Shown piece after piece: positions 47,101 through 53,377 of a DNA stretch of 53,377 nucleotides. The number at the start of each line of letters is the position of its first letter. Positions within the stretch are counted from its first letter, which is position 1. Source of the DNA: Paenibacillus arenosi (GTDB lineage: Bacteria > Bacillota > Bacilli > Paenibacillales > Paenibacillaceae); assembly GCF_014841135.1 (NCBI RefSeq), contig NZ_JACYTN010000028.1:1-53377 (forward strand). The letters run 5' to 3'. The position numbers and the translations under genes are program-made. The notes below the pieces were generated by a model. The model had not been told where the DNA came from. It worked only from the letters and a program-made list of their open reading frames with translations, and searched no databases.

Positions 47101-47775
47101 TTCAACTTCTTCTTTAGAAATCCCTCCATCTTGGATCCACCGATCAAAAAATGGGGAATTTGTATCAACAACATAAAAACCTTCACTACGAGGAATTTTT
47201 GAAGCAAGTCCATCATCAGTACAGTTTGGATATCTCGGAAGAGGGTTACCTTGCACATTTTCAGTTTTTGCTGATGTATCACAGCCCCTACTGTCTGTTT
47301 TAGTAACCACACCCCCACCAGCTCTCCAATGCTTTCCATGCCAATTTCTAGTGTCAAAAATTGACCACCTATCCCAGTAATACACTCCACCATAATTCGA
47401 ATTATTTGACGAACGAACCCTAGTTTTGCTTCCATATAGTACATCAGATTTATTTTTCCATTCAGTCTTTCCCGTTGTAAAACCATCAAATGACCGAATA
47501 GGTTTATTGGTTGATTTTTCTATCCACTCAAGTTTTTTTATTACTTTGCCTGACGGCGCATTAATTGTAATAGGTTTTGTTGTTAATTTTGTTTTGTCAG
47601 AAAATAAATAACCTCCATAAACATAATCATCGAAATCCTTTTCCATTTCATAAGGTATATCTTTTATTATGTCTCCAGCGGCTAAAGTTATATTTCGTAC
47701 AGGTACCAGAAGGTTTAACACAATAATAAGTACTAGCACCATCCAAAAATACCTATTAATTTTCAAGTAATACAC
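44101..47775 (-). CDS. large secreted protein with Ig-like (Big2) domain, function unknown
   Basis: 1224 residues. The N-terminus has a signal peptide or anchor (RYFWMVLVLIIVLNLLVPV, cleavage likely after TLAAG). A Big2-type Ig-like domain lies at about 325-412 (LTWRSSDDSIVRVNSSGVVT). A Pro-rich stretch near 525-545 (PPIPPVPRQR) divides the protein. The remainder is beta-rich and ends without a transmembrane helix or LPxTG motif. There are several isolated Cys residues, unusual for secreted Firmicute proteins. No catalytic motif was recognised. It starts 3 bases after the SLH-protein stop, so the two proteins are made together, and the SLH partner could hold it on the wall. The 5' third looks richer in A+T than the rest of the window. 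Confidence 0.8.
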   Translation of the reverse strand: MYYLKINRYFWMVLVLIIVLNLLVPVRNITLAAGDIIKDIPYEMEKDFDDYVYGGYLFSDKTKLTTKPITINAPSGKVIKKLEWIEKSTNKPIRSFDGFTTGKTEWKNKSDVLYGSKTRVRSSNNSNYGGVYYWDRWSIFDTRNWHGKHWRAGGGVVTKTDSRGCDTSAKTENVQGNPLPRYPNCTDDGLASKIPRSEGFYVVDTNSPFFDRWIQDGGISKEEVEATNVRVDRNSLIVSGSVSTDEGYADASTLPKEGAIANVTDLNLITINFSQTFSNDDYRHYWANPGAKQVFYFNKFIVDFTSFTYVYKDKILRATFADGTSGLEITGSSCVAPSSTTQLTAKLTKIDGSTYNLQRHDKLTWRSSDDSIVRVNSSGVVTAVASTGQATITAHFKDTSQALDESDNATIQVGTGTSCTNPDPGIPGGGNGSSGVCTISINTPSKGAVTAHTVMDPIATGLVKADNRDSEKFNVLDGIPTSESLFVNVFGLNYLFQNKWANMTGEVTYTVPVKKKYILTWTIPGKPGTKTTPPIPPVPRQREVPVTENITVKRSYSYWQIDNLEVYKLARTTINNYALPNESVTLNPTGYTAPNVNSDHSERVNDHVQPFACKGQDLGIETVPGGDSEPSVPNETSLFTSTAESHVGENKVKNDHVVFNGNTIMSNNWVDRTAPAPGIIPSPTTIHRDVLYGRNYRVQSTLLNKANTPSIGTIFYELIPNNIKGGANKTYPVHGLNPVTVHTPTINYANATDDAAHNQKTRPNHNRIAFILDRPFTIHIPTFGQHRNILGYGNRDYAKYIKEKQVRFEFDLYSADRSTFYPRNTWISIPVGDVETTFYLPVWVEEGDYTIHFRSFAENAPSDSLTQQDANFDLSNYVATDTVPVEVIGRVYDFRITDIVDMNWELAFRQQKKSKEHTGRYYWVGTRNIDGYVRGNESRYTLPIKRGSHPNDGFKNVTVKPGYHFKFDLKTKGNMFGPNDSIRITPTFEFVSRDGKRRQDVDLYYHAPDRNFVRVGSSFDTIEREITLNERLRNLHPLQIEQTGRTFYQIYRHQLSQSEQVFMQQWLRQADRPTKTGGFSHMKIPGELRLFRGPTQLPNGVNSYRAYAAEQQWYGEFGIPSKVYIVQKGFPLHRQFSFREDASFFLKDGYIVVNFNVETIREGRMNDPHLQYIHAPLSNQWRREGFVHSVTDPYGATFHLKDGDILFYDAAQSSRDDYRVRGTH

Positions 47776-47778
47776 TCC

Positions 47779-49002
47779 TTACTTCACAAGAATAGAAGTG
47801 GCAAGATCCTGACTGATTATTGGTGCACCTGCAGATATGGTCTCTACATACAACTTTATAAATCCTTCTGTACTAAACTTCTCCTTCGGAATTACAAGAC
47901 CGTAAATTTTTTTATTTGGATCAATAGACTGAATTACTGTTGGCATAATTAAACTGCTGTCTGTTGAAGTACCGTTATAACCACTAATTAATAAATTTAC
48001 ACGATCATCAATGGGATAGCCCTTTGGGTTTTTATTAACTAAAATGCGTGCCTTGCATACCAACACGTAGCCCTTAAGCTTGCTATTAAACTTCACCCAT
48101 CCATTATTCGATCTATAAAGAAGTTTATCAGTTGTAGGTAGTAGTTCTCGATTAGGATCCTTTAAATCATTCCAATCTATTGCTATTAATTCATCTATTT
48201 GAACAATCGTCCCGTCTTTCCCCTCAAATTGAAGTCTAGAAGCCTTCCACGAATTGATACCGGTATTTTTTTTATTATCCGGCCCATTAAAAATCTCAGG
48301 AGCCACCGTAAAAATATTCGTCTTATGCCAAAGCACCTCAGCTGCTGCAACTGCATATTTGTCAGCAGGGAGCTTCTCACCGTTCTTCACCTTAAGCATT
48401 CTTTCAATGACAGAGATCGCTTGAGCACGAGTTGTAGCTCCATTAGGTGAAATCTCTCCTGAGCTTGTCCCGGCAATAATCCCATTCTTCGTAGCAAGGT
48501 ACATCCATTGATTCTCTTCCACCTTAGTCACACTTCCAAGGGCCCTTACCGCCACCTTCGCCATTTCTTCGCGCGTTAATGGCTTATTCCAATCTGCATC
48601 TGCAAAATCGCCATTTGCAAAAATCCCCGACGACATGGCAGCATCTACATACTTCACATACCACGAGTCATTTGAGGAAGATTCAACGGGAAGATTCAAC
48701 GCAGAAACCGCCATTTTCACAAACTCCGCACGAGTCACCTTATGATTAGGTAAAAACTTTCCGGTAGGATACCCAGTTACATAACCTCTCTTCACCGCCT
48801 CATATATGGCCCCTTCTGCCCAATGCCCACCTGTGTCTGTAAATTTTTTATTATTATCCGACACAGTCGCTTTCCCTTGATTTACAGTTAGTTGGTGTTC
48901 GGCAGCAGAAACAGCATCAGCAGACATCAAACTTACTGGTACACTACCGCCTATAACGACGGTCAGCGTCGTAATTGCAGCAAGCGATCGCTTGTTCATC
49001 AT
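47779..49002 (-). CDS. S-layer homology (three SLH) domain protein
   Basis: 407 residues, ATG ATG start (either possible) after GAGGAGGA. Signal peptide at about 1-34 (cleavage near AVSAAEH). Three SLH domains at about 54-103, 118-164 and 168-206, with GGHWAEGAIYEAVKRGYVTG, TREEMAKVAVRALG and TTRAQAISVIERML. These bind pyruvylated cell-wall polymers. The C-terminal half (about 215-407) matches nothing I recognise and may be the partner-binding part. It forms an operon with the 1224-residue gene behind it. Confidence 0.93.
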   Translation of the reverse strand: MMNKRSLAAITTLTVVIGGSVPVSLMSADAVSAAEHQLTVNQGKATVSDNNKKFTDTGGHWAEGAIYEAVKRGYVTGYPTGKFLPNHKVTRAEFVKMAVSALNLPVESSSNDSWYVKYVDAAMSSGIFANGDFADADWNKPLTREEMAKVAVRALGSVTKVEENQWMYLATKNGIIAGTSSGEISPNGATTRAQAISVIERMLKVKNGEKLPADKYAVAAAEVLWHKTNIFTVAPEIFNGPDNKKNTGINSWKASRLQFEGKDGTIVQIDELIAIDWNDLKDPNRELLPTTDKLLYRSNNGWVKFNSKLKGYVLVCKARILVNKNPKGYPIDDRVNLLISGYNGTSTDSSLIMPTVIQSIDPNKKIYGLVIPKEKFSTEGFIKLYVETISAGAPIISQDLATSILVK

Positions 49003-49054
49003 AAATAAATCCTCCTCATCAATGTTCGATTAATTCTCAATTTAGTGAAATTAG

Positions 49055-49082
49055 TTGAGATATGAAACTTGAGATATGAAAC
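49055..49082 (-). repeat. perfect 14-bp tandem direct repeat
   Basis: TTGAGATATGAAAC occurs twice with no gap (49055-49068 and 49069-49082). It lies 53-80 bases before the SLH start. Adjacent identical sites are typical of response-regulator operators, or the repeat may reflect replication slippage. Confidence 0.85.
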
Positions 49083-49137
49083 AGAGATACAATGCAAGTA
49101 AGATGTGCATGGAAACATAAACATTGCTACTGGAAAG

Positions 49138-49164
49138 AGTGTACCCATATCAAGAACGTACACT
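49138..49164 (-). repeat. inverted repeat upstream of the SLH operon
   Basis: AGTGTAC and GTACACT flank a 13-base spacer (CCATATCAAGAAC). It is a possible regulator site or leader hairpin. Confidence 0.6.
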
Positions 49165-49291
49165 TGCATGTATTAAGTAGACAAAAGAGAAGTAATTCTT
49201 AGAAGACTGATTGAAGGAAGTAAAAAAGGGAATATATAGGCGATTAATACTTATATCGGCTCTCATTAACCGAGACTTAAGCCCTATAGAA

Positions 49292-49334
49292 CAAAAACAG
49301 CCGGACGCCCCTATAGAAGGTTAACGTCCGACTG
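49292..49334 (-). terminator. terminator of the gln ABC operon
   Basis: Minus-strand CAGTCGGACG, 17-base loop, CGTCCGGCTG, then TTTTTGTTC. It follows glnP by about 80 bases. Confidence 0.85.
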
Positions 49335-49413
49335 CCTGCCGTCCACTTGTATCAATTTATTTACATTATACGCTCCTATCCATTATTTACAAGACAAAAA
49401 TTAACAGCTCCTT

Positions 49414-50061
49414 TTAAACCCGTACCTCAATACGCTTCGCTACACTTGATATTGTAAAATTAATAATAAAGTAGAATACAGCCGCTAACAAATAAATCGG
49501 AACGACATAGTTGAAGTTTTGTCCACTAACCACTTTTGCACTATGCATCAGCTCCGGTAGTGAAATAATAACAGTCAACGATGTATCTTTAATAAGAGAA
49601 ATAAACTGTCCTACAATAGGCGGCACCATACGCCGCAGCGCTTGCGGAAGAGAGATAAAACGAAGCGTCTGAATATAGGATAAGCCACTGGATCGTGCTG
49701 CTTCAATCTGCCCTTTATCTATCGACAACAAACCCGCTCGCACAATTTCTGATATCATCGCCGCTTCAAATATCGTCAAAGCCACGATAGCTGAGGTAAA
49801 CACACTCATTTTAATCCCCACCTCAGGCAAGGCGAAATACACAAAGAAAATAATAAGCAGCAAGGGCAAGTTGCGGATCGTTTCTACACACACAGCGATA
49901 ATTGGAGAAAGAACAGGAATACGTGCATATCGAATAATAGCGAGCAGACAAGCTAAAATAAAGCTCAGTACAATCGCCGCTGCAGCAACTGCTATCGAGA
50001 CACCTAATCCCTGCAGCAAGTACATCACATTGTCATATGAATAAGCCCCGATAAAATCCAT
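49414..50061 (-). CDS. glnP: amino-acid ABC transporter permease (GlnP type)
   Basis: 215 residues from the ATG at 50061 (MDFIGAYSYDNVMYLLQG); the longer frame to 50124 would overlap glnM, while GAAGGAGG precedes 50061. His/Glu-type membrane permease of five segments. EAARSSGLSYIQTLRFISLP is the EAA loop that contacts the ATPase. Last gene of the operon. Confidence 0.92.
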   Translation of the reverse strand: MDFIGAYSYDNVMYLLQGLGVSIAVAAAAIVLSFILACLLAIIRYARIPVLSPIIAVCVETIRNLPLLLIIFFVYFALPEVGIKMSVFTSAIVALTIFEAAMISEIVRAGLLSIDKGQIEAARSSGLSYIQTLRFISLPQALRRMVPPIVGQFISLIKDTSLTVIISLPELMHSAKVVSGQNFNYVVPIYLLAAVFYFIINFTISSVAKRIEVRV

Positions 50062-50080
50062 CCCCAACCAACCTCCTTCC

Positions 50081-50722
50081 TTAGCCAGTTCGCGCCATTC
50101 GTCGCTCCAACGCCCGAACAGCAAAGCTGGTTGGAACGGTTAGCAGCAAGTAGAACACACCGACTAGTAGGTACACATTGAACGTATCAAACGTGTCCGA
50201 ATTAATCTGATCACCAAAGTACATCAAATCCGCACCTGCATATACACCTAAAATAGCGGAATTTTTAATCAAATTAAGAAACTGATTACCAAGTGGTGGT
50301 ATCACGATTTTGATGGCTTGAGGCAGTACGATAAATCGCATCGCTTGTAAGTAAGATAAACCTGAGCACCTTGCAGCTTCGATTTGCCCTTGCGGGATAG
50401 ACTGAATGCCTGCACGTATCGCATCTGCAATATAAGCTGACGTATAAATGGTAAGTCCTATGCCCCCAGCAACAAAACCACTTAGCCCGAGAAAAGCCAG
50501 GCCATGATAAAAGATAGCCACAACAAGCAGCAAAGGAATATTACGGATAAACTCTACGTAGGCCGTCCCTACCCACCGCAGCGGTCGAATCGAGGCAATC
50601 CGCATCACAGCGAGTACCGTACCTAGAACAAAACTGCCCATTAGCGCAAGAACGCTAATCGTTAGTGTATTTAGAAATCCCTCTATATATCGATCTCCAT
50701 GATCTATGAGCAAGGAAATCAT
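50081..50722 (-). CDS. glnM: amino-acid ABC transporter permease (GlnM type)
   Basis: 213 residues. About five membrane segments; EAARCSGLSYLQAMRFIVLP is the EAA loop. It pairs with the downstream permease to form the channel. AAGGAAGGAGG precedes the ATG. Confidence 0.92.
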   Translation of the reverse strand: MISLLIDHGDRYIEGFLNTLTISVLALMGSFVLGTVLAVMRIASIRPLRWVGTAYVEFIRNIPLLLVVAIFYHGLAFLGLSGFVAGGIGLTIYTSAYIADAIRAGIQSIPQGQIEAARCSGLSYLQAMRFIVLPQAIKIVIPPLGNQFLNLIKNSAILGVYAGADLMYFGDQINSDTFDTFNVYLLVGVFYLLLTVPTSFAVRALERRMARTG

Positions 50723-50763
50723 CTGACCGCCTCCTTCCTTGGCTTCATTTATAGAGCAACACT

Positions 50764-51582
50764 CTACTTAGCAGACGGCTTCTGTCCCATCCATTGTTCG
50801 TACAACTTGTCATACTCGCCATTCGCCTTCATTTCCTTGATCAAATCATTAATGAGCTTCACAAGCTGCTCATCCCCCTTGCGTACGGCTATCCCATACG
50901 GTTCGTCCGTAAAGTTACCGCCTACCATTTCAAAATTAGCATCCTGCTGCATCATGCCTAACAAAATCGCATTGTCAGTCGTTAACGCTTCACCCTTACC
51001 AGACTTCAGCGCCGTAAATGCCTCCTGATAATTTTCGAATTCCAACACTTCTGCGTCAGGCGCCTTTTCTTTAACATTTTTGGCAGAGGTCGAGCCTTTA
51101 ACCGCGAGCACCTTCACACCTGATTTCAAATCTTCAATGGAACGTACCGAGCTGCCTTTTTTCACCAGCAATGATTGTCCCGCTTCAAAATACACGTCCG
51201 TAAAGTCCACCTGCTGCTTTCGCTCCTCTGTAATCGTCATCGTCGCAATAATCGCATCGATATCTCCATTTTTCAGCATTGGAATTCTCGTCTTAGACGT
51301 GACTTCCTTCAACTCCAGCTTATTTTCATCACCAAGCAGCTTTTTCGCGATTGCCTTTGCGATATCCACATCAAATCCACGCACTTCACCAGTACCCGGA
51401 TCTTTCAATCCAAATAAATTCGTATCGAACTTCACACCAATAATGAGCTTATCGCGCTCCTTAGACGTCTCTACGGCTGACTTATTCGTACTTCCCCCAC
51501 CACATGCGGTAAGGAACAGCAGCAATCCGACACAAGCAACCACCATTAAGCTTTTCCATTTGAATGTACCCTTCTTGTACAT
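50764..51582 (-). CDS. glnH: amino-acid-binding lipoprotein of the ABC transporter (GlnH type)
   Basis: 272 residues. The lipobox LLLFLTACGGG (Cys at about residue 27) anchors it to the membrane. The bilobed SBP_bac_3 domain follows (GFDVDIAKAIAKKLLG, NGDIDAIIATMTITEERKQQ). The pattern is that of glutamine/glutamate-binding proteins; exact substrate cannot be fixed. AGGGGGGATT precedes the ATG. Confidence 0.92.
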   Translation of the reverse strand: MYKKGTFKWKSLMVVACVGLLLFLTACGGGSTNKSAVETSKERDKLIIGVKFDTNLFGLKDPGTGEVRGFDVDIAKAIAKKLLGDENKLELKEVTSKTRIPMLKNGDIDAIIATMTITEERKQQVDFTDVYFEAGQSLLVKKGSSVRSIEDLKSGVKVLAVKGSTSAKNVKEKAPDAEVLEFENYQEAFTALKSGKGEALTTDNAILLGMMQQDANFEMVGGNFTDEPYGIAVRKGDEQLVKLINDLIKEMKANGEYDKLYEQWMGQKPSAK

Positions 51583-51606
51583 ACAATCCCCCCTGGTTAT
51601 GTTCGA

Positions 51607-52335
51607 TTAATGATGCAACAAGCGACTAAGAAATACGCGTGCACGTTCTTCTTTAGGCTGTACAAAAAAATCGGCTACCGCTGCTTCCTCTACAATTTGT
51701 CCTTGGTCCATAAATACAATTCGATCTGCAACCTCACGGGCGAATCCCATCTCATGAGAGACGATAACCATCGTCATACCTTCTTTTGCAAGCGATCTCA
51801 TAACATCCAGCACCTCACCAATCATTTCAGGATCCAGCGCAGAGGTGGGCTCATCAAACAACATTATGGCTGGATTCATAGCCAACCCTCGAGCAATCGC
51901 TACTCGCTGCTGCTGCCCTCCAGACAGTTGAGCAGGATACGCCTCTGCTTTATCCGCGATACCCACTCTCTCCAAATAAGCAAGAGCTCTCTTCTTTGCT
52001 TCATGCTCTGGCAAACCAAGCACACGAATCGGGGCCAATGTAATGTTGTCAATAACTTTCATATGCGGGTACAAATTAAAATGCTGGAATACGATGCCGA
52101 TATGTTTACGAAAATGATTAAGCGGGAGTTTACTATCGTGGACTTGGTAACCGTTAACGATTAGTTGACCTGATGAAATTTCTTCTAGACGATTGATACA
52201 GCGGAGAAGTGTACTCTTACCTGAACCGGATGGTCCGATAACAACAACTACCTCTCCCATCTCAATGTGGAGATTAATATCTTTTAGAACATGAAAGGAA
52301 CCATAGTGTTTATTCACCTGCTCAAAGCCGATCAA
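51607..52335 (-). CDS. glnQ: amino-acid ABC transporter ATPase (GlnQ type)
   Basis: 242 residues, TTG start after AGGTGA. Walker [14 protein letters not shown]-loop [10 protein letters not shown], signature [16 protein letters not shown], Walker [15 protein letters not shown] and switch His (VSHEMGF) are intact. The order glnQ-glnH-glnM-glnP equals that of the B. subtilis glnQHMP operon. The operon seems self-contained, with speD and its terminator upstream. Confidence 0.95.
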   Translation of the reverse strand: MIGFEQVNKHYGSFHVLKDINLHIEMGEVVVVIGPSGSGKSTLLRCINRLEEISSGQLIVNGYQVHDSKLPLNHFRKHIGIVFQHFNLYPHMKVIDNITLAPIRVLGLPEHEAKKRALAYLERVGIADKAEAYPAQLSGGQQQRVAIARGLAMNPAIMLFDEPTSALDPEMIGEVLDVMRSLAKEGMTMVIVSHEMGFAREVADRIVFMDQGQIVEEAAVADFFVQPKEERARVFLSRLLHH

Positions 52336-52484
52336 TAAGATTCACCTGCCTTCACTCAAGATATAGACACAGAGCACTATTACTATGTGTATGGACGTGT
52401 CCTTCATTTATTAACACAAATCTCATGTAACAACGCAGGATATCAAAAAATACTCCTTACTATATACGTAATGCTCACCTGTTA
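52336..52484 (-). other. upstream region of glnQHMP, no firm promoter seen
   Basis: A/T-rich gap between the speD terminator and glnQ. TTGTTA followed after 17 bases by TAAATG is the best sigma-A-like pair, near 52400-52430, but too weak to call. Confidence 0.3.
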
Positions 52485-52523
52485 AAAATAAAAAATCCAC
52501 CAGGGAAACCCCCGATGGATTGA
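52485..52523 (-). terminator. speD terminator
   Basis: Minus-strand AATCCATCGGGG-GTTT-CCCTGGTGGATT then TTTTATTTTT. One mismatch in the stem. Confidence 0.87.
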
Positions 52524-52577
52524 TATGCTAAGCTAATTATAAGTTTAATCACATATTAAACATTCACTTGTACCGTA

Positions 52578-52976
52578 TTATACAAGTTCCTTTACTTGCA
52601 TATCCGGTGTCATTACTTCAAGTTCACCAAGTCCACGAATAATCTTCTTCGCAAACGTCTTCTCCGGCTTAAGCACGGATACCAGGTAATCAATTGCGAG
52701 TTGCGGATCAACCGTCTCCCCACATGTGTAACAATCAATAGCAGCAAATCCACGCTCTGGATAAGTGTGGATGGAAAGATGACTTTCCGACAACAAGACG
52801 AGCACCGTCGCTCCTTGTGGTTCAAATTGCTTGGATTGTACAGATAATACCGTAGCCCCACAAGCTTCAGCAGCTTCTACCAACTGAGTTTGGAGGTAAT
52901 CAGCATTGTTGAGTAAATCAAAGTCTACCCCCCATGTGTCAACAGCAACGTGTCTTCCGAAAGTTGAATATTCCAT
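52578..52976 (-). CDS. speD: S-adenosylmethionine decarboxylase proenzyme
   Basis: 132 residues from the ATG at 52976 (MEYSTFGRHVAVDTWGVD), with GGAAGGGGG upstream; an in-frame start 51 bases earlier falls inside the leader. LSESHLSIHTYPERGFAAID holds the self-cleavage site before the Ser of ESHLS, which becomes the pyruvoyl group. Short bacterial class 1B enzyme. It supplies decarboxylated SAM for spermidine synthesis. The transcript has a 147-base structured leader. Confidence 0.95.
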   Translation of the reverse strand: MEYSTFGRHVAVDTWGVDFDLLNNADYLQTQLVEAAEACGATVLSVQSKQFEPQGATVLVLLSESHLSIHTYPERGFAAIDCYTCGETVDPQLAIDYLVSVLKPEKTFAKKIIRGLGELEVMTPDMQVKELV

Positions 52977-53032
52977 CTTTCGTTTCCCCCTTCCTAGGAA
53001 TAAAATGTTTTTTGAAACAATTTTCATCCGCT

Positions 53033-53107
53033 AGGACCTACGTCATTCACTTCCCGAGGGAATGCATCTCTCGCAACATACAATGTCCTGAGTGAATCCT
53101 GGTTCCT
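53033..53107 (-). promoter_or_regulatory. structured leader of speD, candidate cis-regulatory RNA
   Basis: Nested pairings: AGGAACC (53107-53101) with GGTCCT (53038-53033), one bulged A; ATTCACT (53097-53091) with AGTGAAT (53051-53045), perfect; and an inner CGAG/CTCG (53073-53070 with 53058-53055). The element lies between the promoter and speD. I know of no named riboswitch with this arrangement. Function not shown. Confidence 0.55.
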
Positions 53108-53129
53108 ATATATGTTTTCAACGAGATTA

Positions 53130-53158
53130 AAAATAACATCTTGCGAACATTATTGCAA
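53130..53158 (-). promoter_or_regulatory. speD promoter candidate
   Basis: Minus-strand -35 TTGCAA (53158-53153), 17-base spacer, -10 TATTTT (53135-53130). It predicts a start near 53123. Confidence 0.6.
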
Positions 53159-53257
53159 GCCCTTTTTTCAAGAAATCCCAAACTTCTTTATTCCCGAACT
53201 ATTTTTCTTCGAAATTGCGTTATTATTCGGATGCCATAAAGCTGTATTCGTATTATA

Positions 53258-53377
53258 ATCGAGTAGGAGGGGGCGCCTAGCCCCCGTCCTCTCACACCAC
53301 CGTACATGCGGGTCCGCATACGGCGGTTCCAAAAGGTTAACAAAGTTCTACATAACGAGTAAGTAAACTTCTCAGCC
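53258..53377 (-). mobile_element. group II intron, 3' end (domains V and VI), class C type
   Basis: The minus strand carries a domain V hairpin (about 53329-53294: AACCGCCGTATGCGG, ACC, CGCATGTACGGTGGTG-type pairing) directly followed by a domain VI hairpin with GGACGGGGGC/GCGCCCCCTCC, and the end CTACTCGAT near 53258. This is the pattern of bacterial group IIC introns, which insert behind terminators. The rest, including any reverse-transcriptase gene, lies beyond the right edge. Confidence 0.85.

Larger units (their letters stand above)
49003..49291 (-). promoter_or_regulatory. regulatory region upstream of the SLH operon
   Basis: About 290 bases without a gene, probably containing the SLH-operon promoter. 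It holds a tandem direct repeat (49055-49082) and an inverted repeat (49138-49164). TTGTCT at about 49189-49194 could be a -35, but no good -10 follows at 16-18 bases, so no promoter is called. Confidence 0.4.

Noticed and set aside
53330..53377. C-terminus of the intron-encoded reverse transcriptase
   Set aside because: Two frames are open across this short stretch and no recognisable reverse-transcriptase motif is present, so no gene is called.
1..53377. CRISPR arrays, tRNA genes, complete insertion sequences
   Set aside because: No regular spaced repeats, cloverleaf-like sequences or transposase motifs were seen in the window.

Overview
The window looks like a chromosomal segment of a spore-forming, Paenibacillus-like member of the Bacillales. 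Evidence: the 5' end of a 16S rRNA gene at the left edge, a dense set of sporulation genes (spo0B, spoIVFA/FB, spoIIB, spoVID, safA), SLH-type surface protein, and a gene order that follows the Bacillus hemA-valS-folC-maf-mre-min-spoIVF-rplU-spo0B-obg block. Nearly every gene is on the minus strand, so transcription runs from right to left. No tRNA genes, CRISPR arrays or insertion sequences were seen.

Reading in transcription order (right to left): the 3' end of a group II (class C type) intron enters at the right edge (about 53258-53377). Next come speD with a structured leader, a glnQHMP-type amino-acid ABC transporter, and an accessory surface locus: a three-SLH-domain protein followed by a 1224-residue secreted protein of unknown function. 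Then the heme/siroheme operon hemA-hemX-sirC-hemC-cobA/hemD-hemB-hemL, an RluA-type pseudouridine synthase, spoVID, a small plus-strand membrane-protein gene with a good sigma-E promoter match, and valS under a valine T-box.

After valS come folC, murC, a non-RD protein kinase, a plus-strand gene for a very basic 65-residue protein, spoIIB, then maf-radC-mreBCD-minCD for cell shape and division. Two tandem SEDS (RodA/FtsW) genes follow, which arose by a duplication whose junction still carries a copy of the minD 3' end. Then spoIVFA/FB, RNase G, rplU-prp-rpmA behind an L21-type leader, spo0B-obg, and an aminoacid operon pheB-hom-thrC-thrB-pheA-ilvE. Last is the LysM coat protein safA, whose terminator abuts the first of two tandem rrn promoters.

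The genes mostly serve envelope growth, sporulation, translation and core biosynthesis. The parts least explained by known biology are the SLH/1224-residue locus, the 57-residue and 65-residue plus-strand genes, the speD leader, the mreB-mreC hairpin and the duplicated SEDS pair. Promoters, starts and RNA structures were found by reading the sequence by eye; none was tested computationally.
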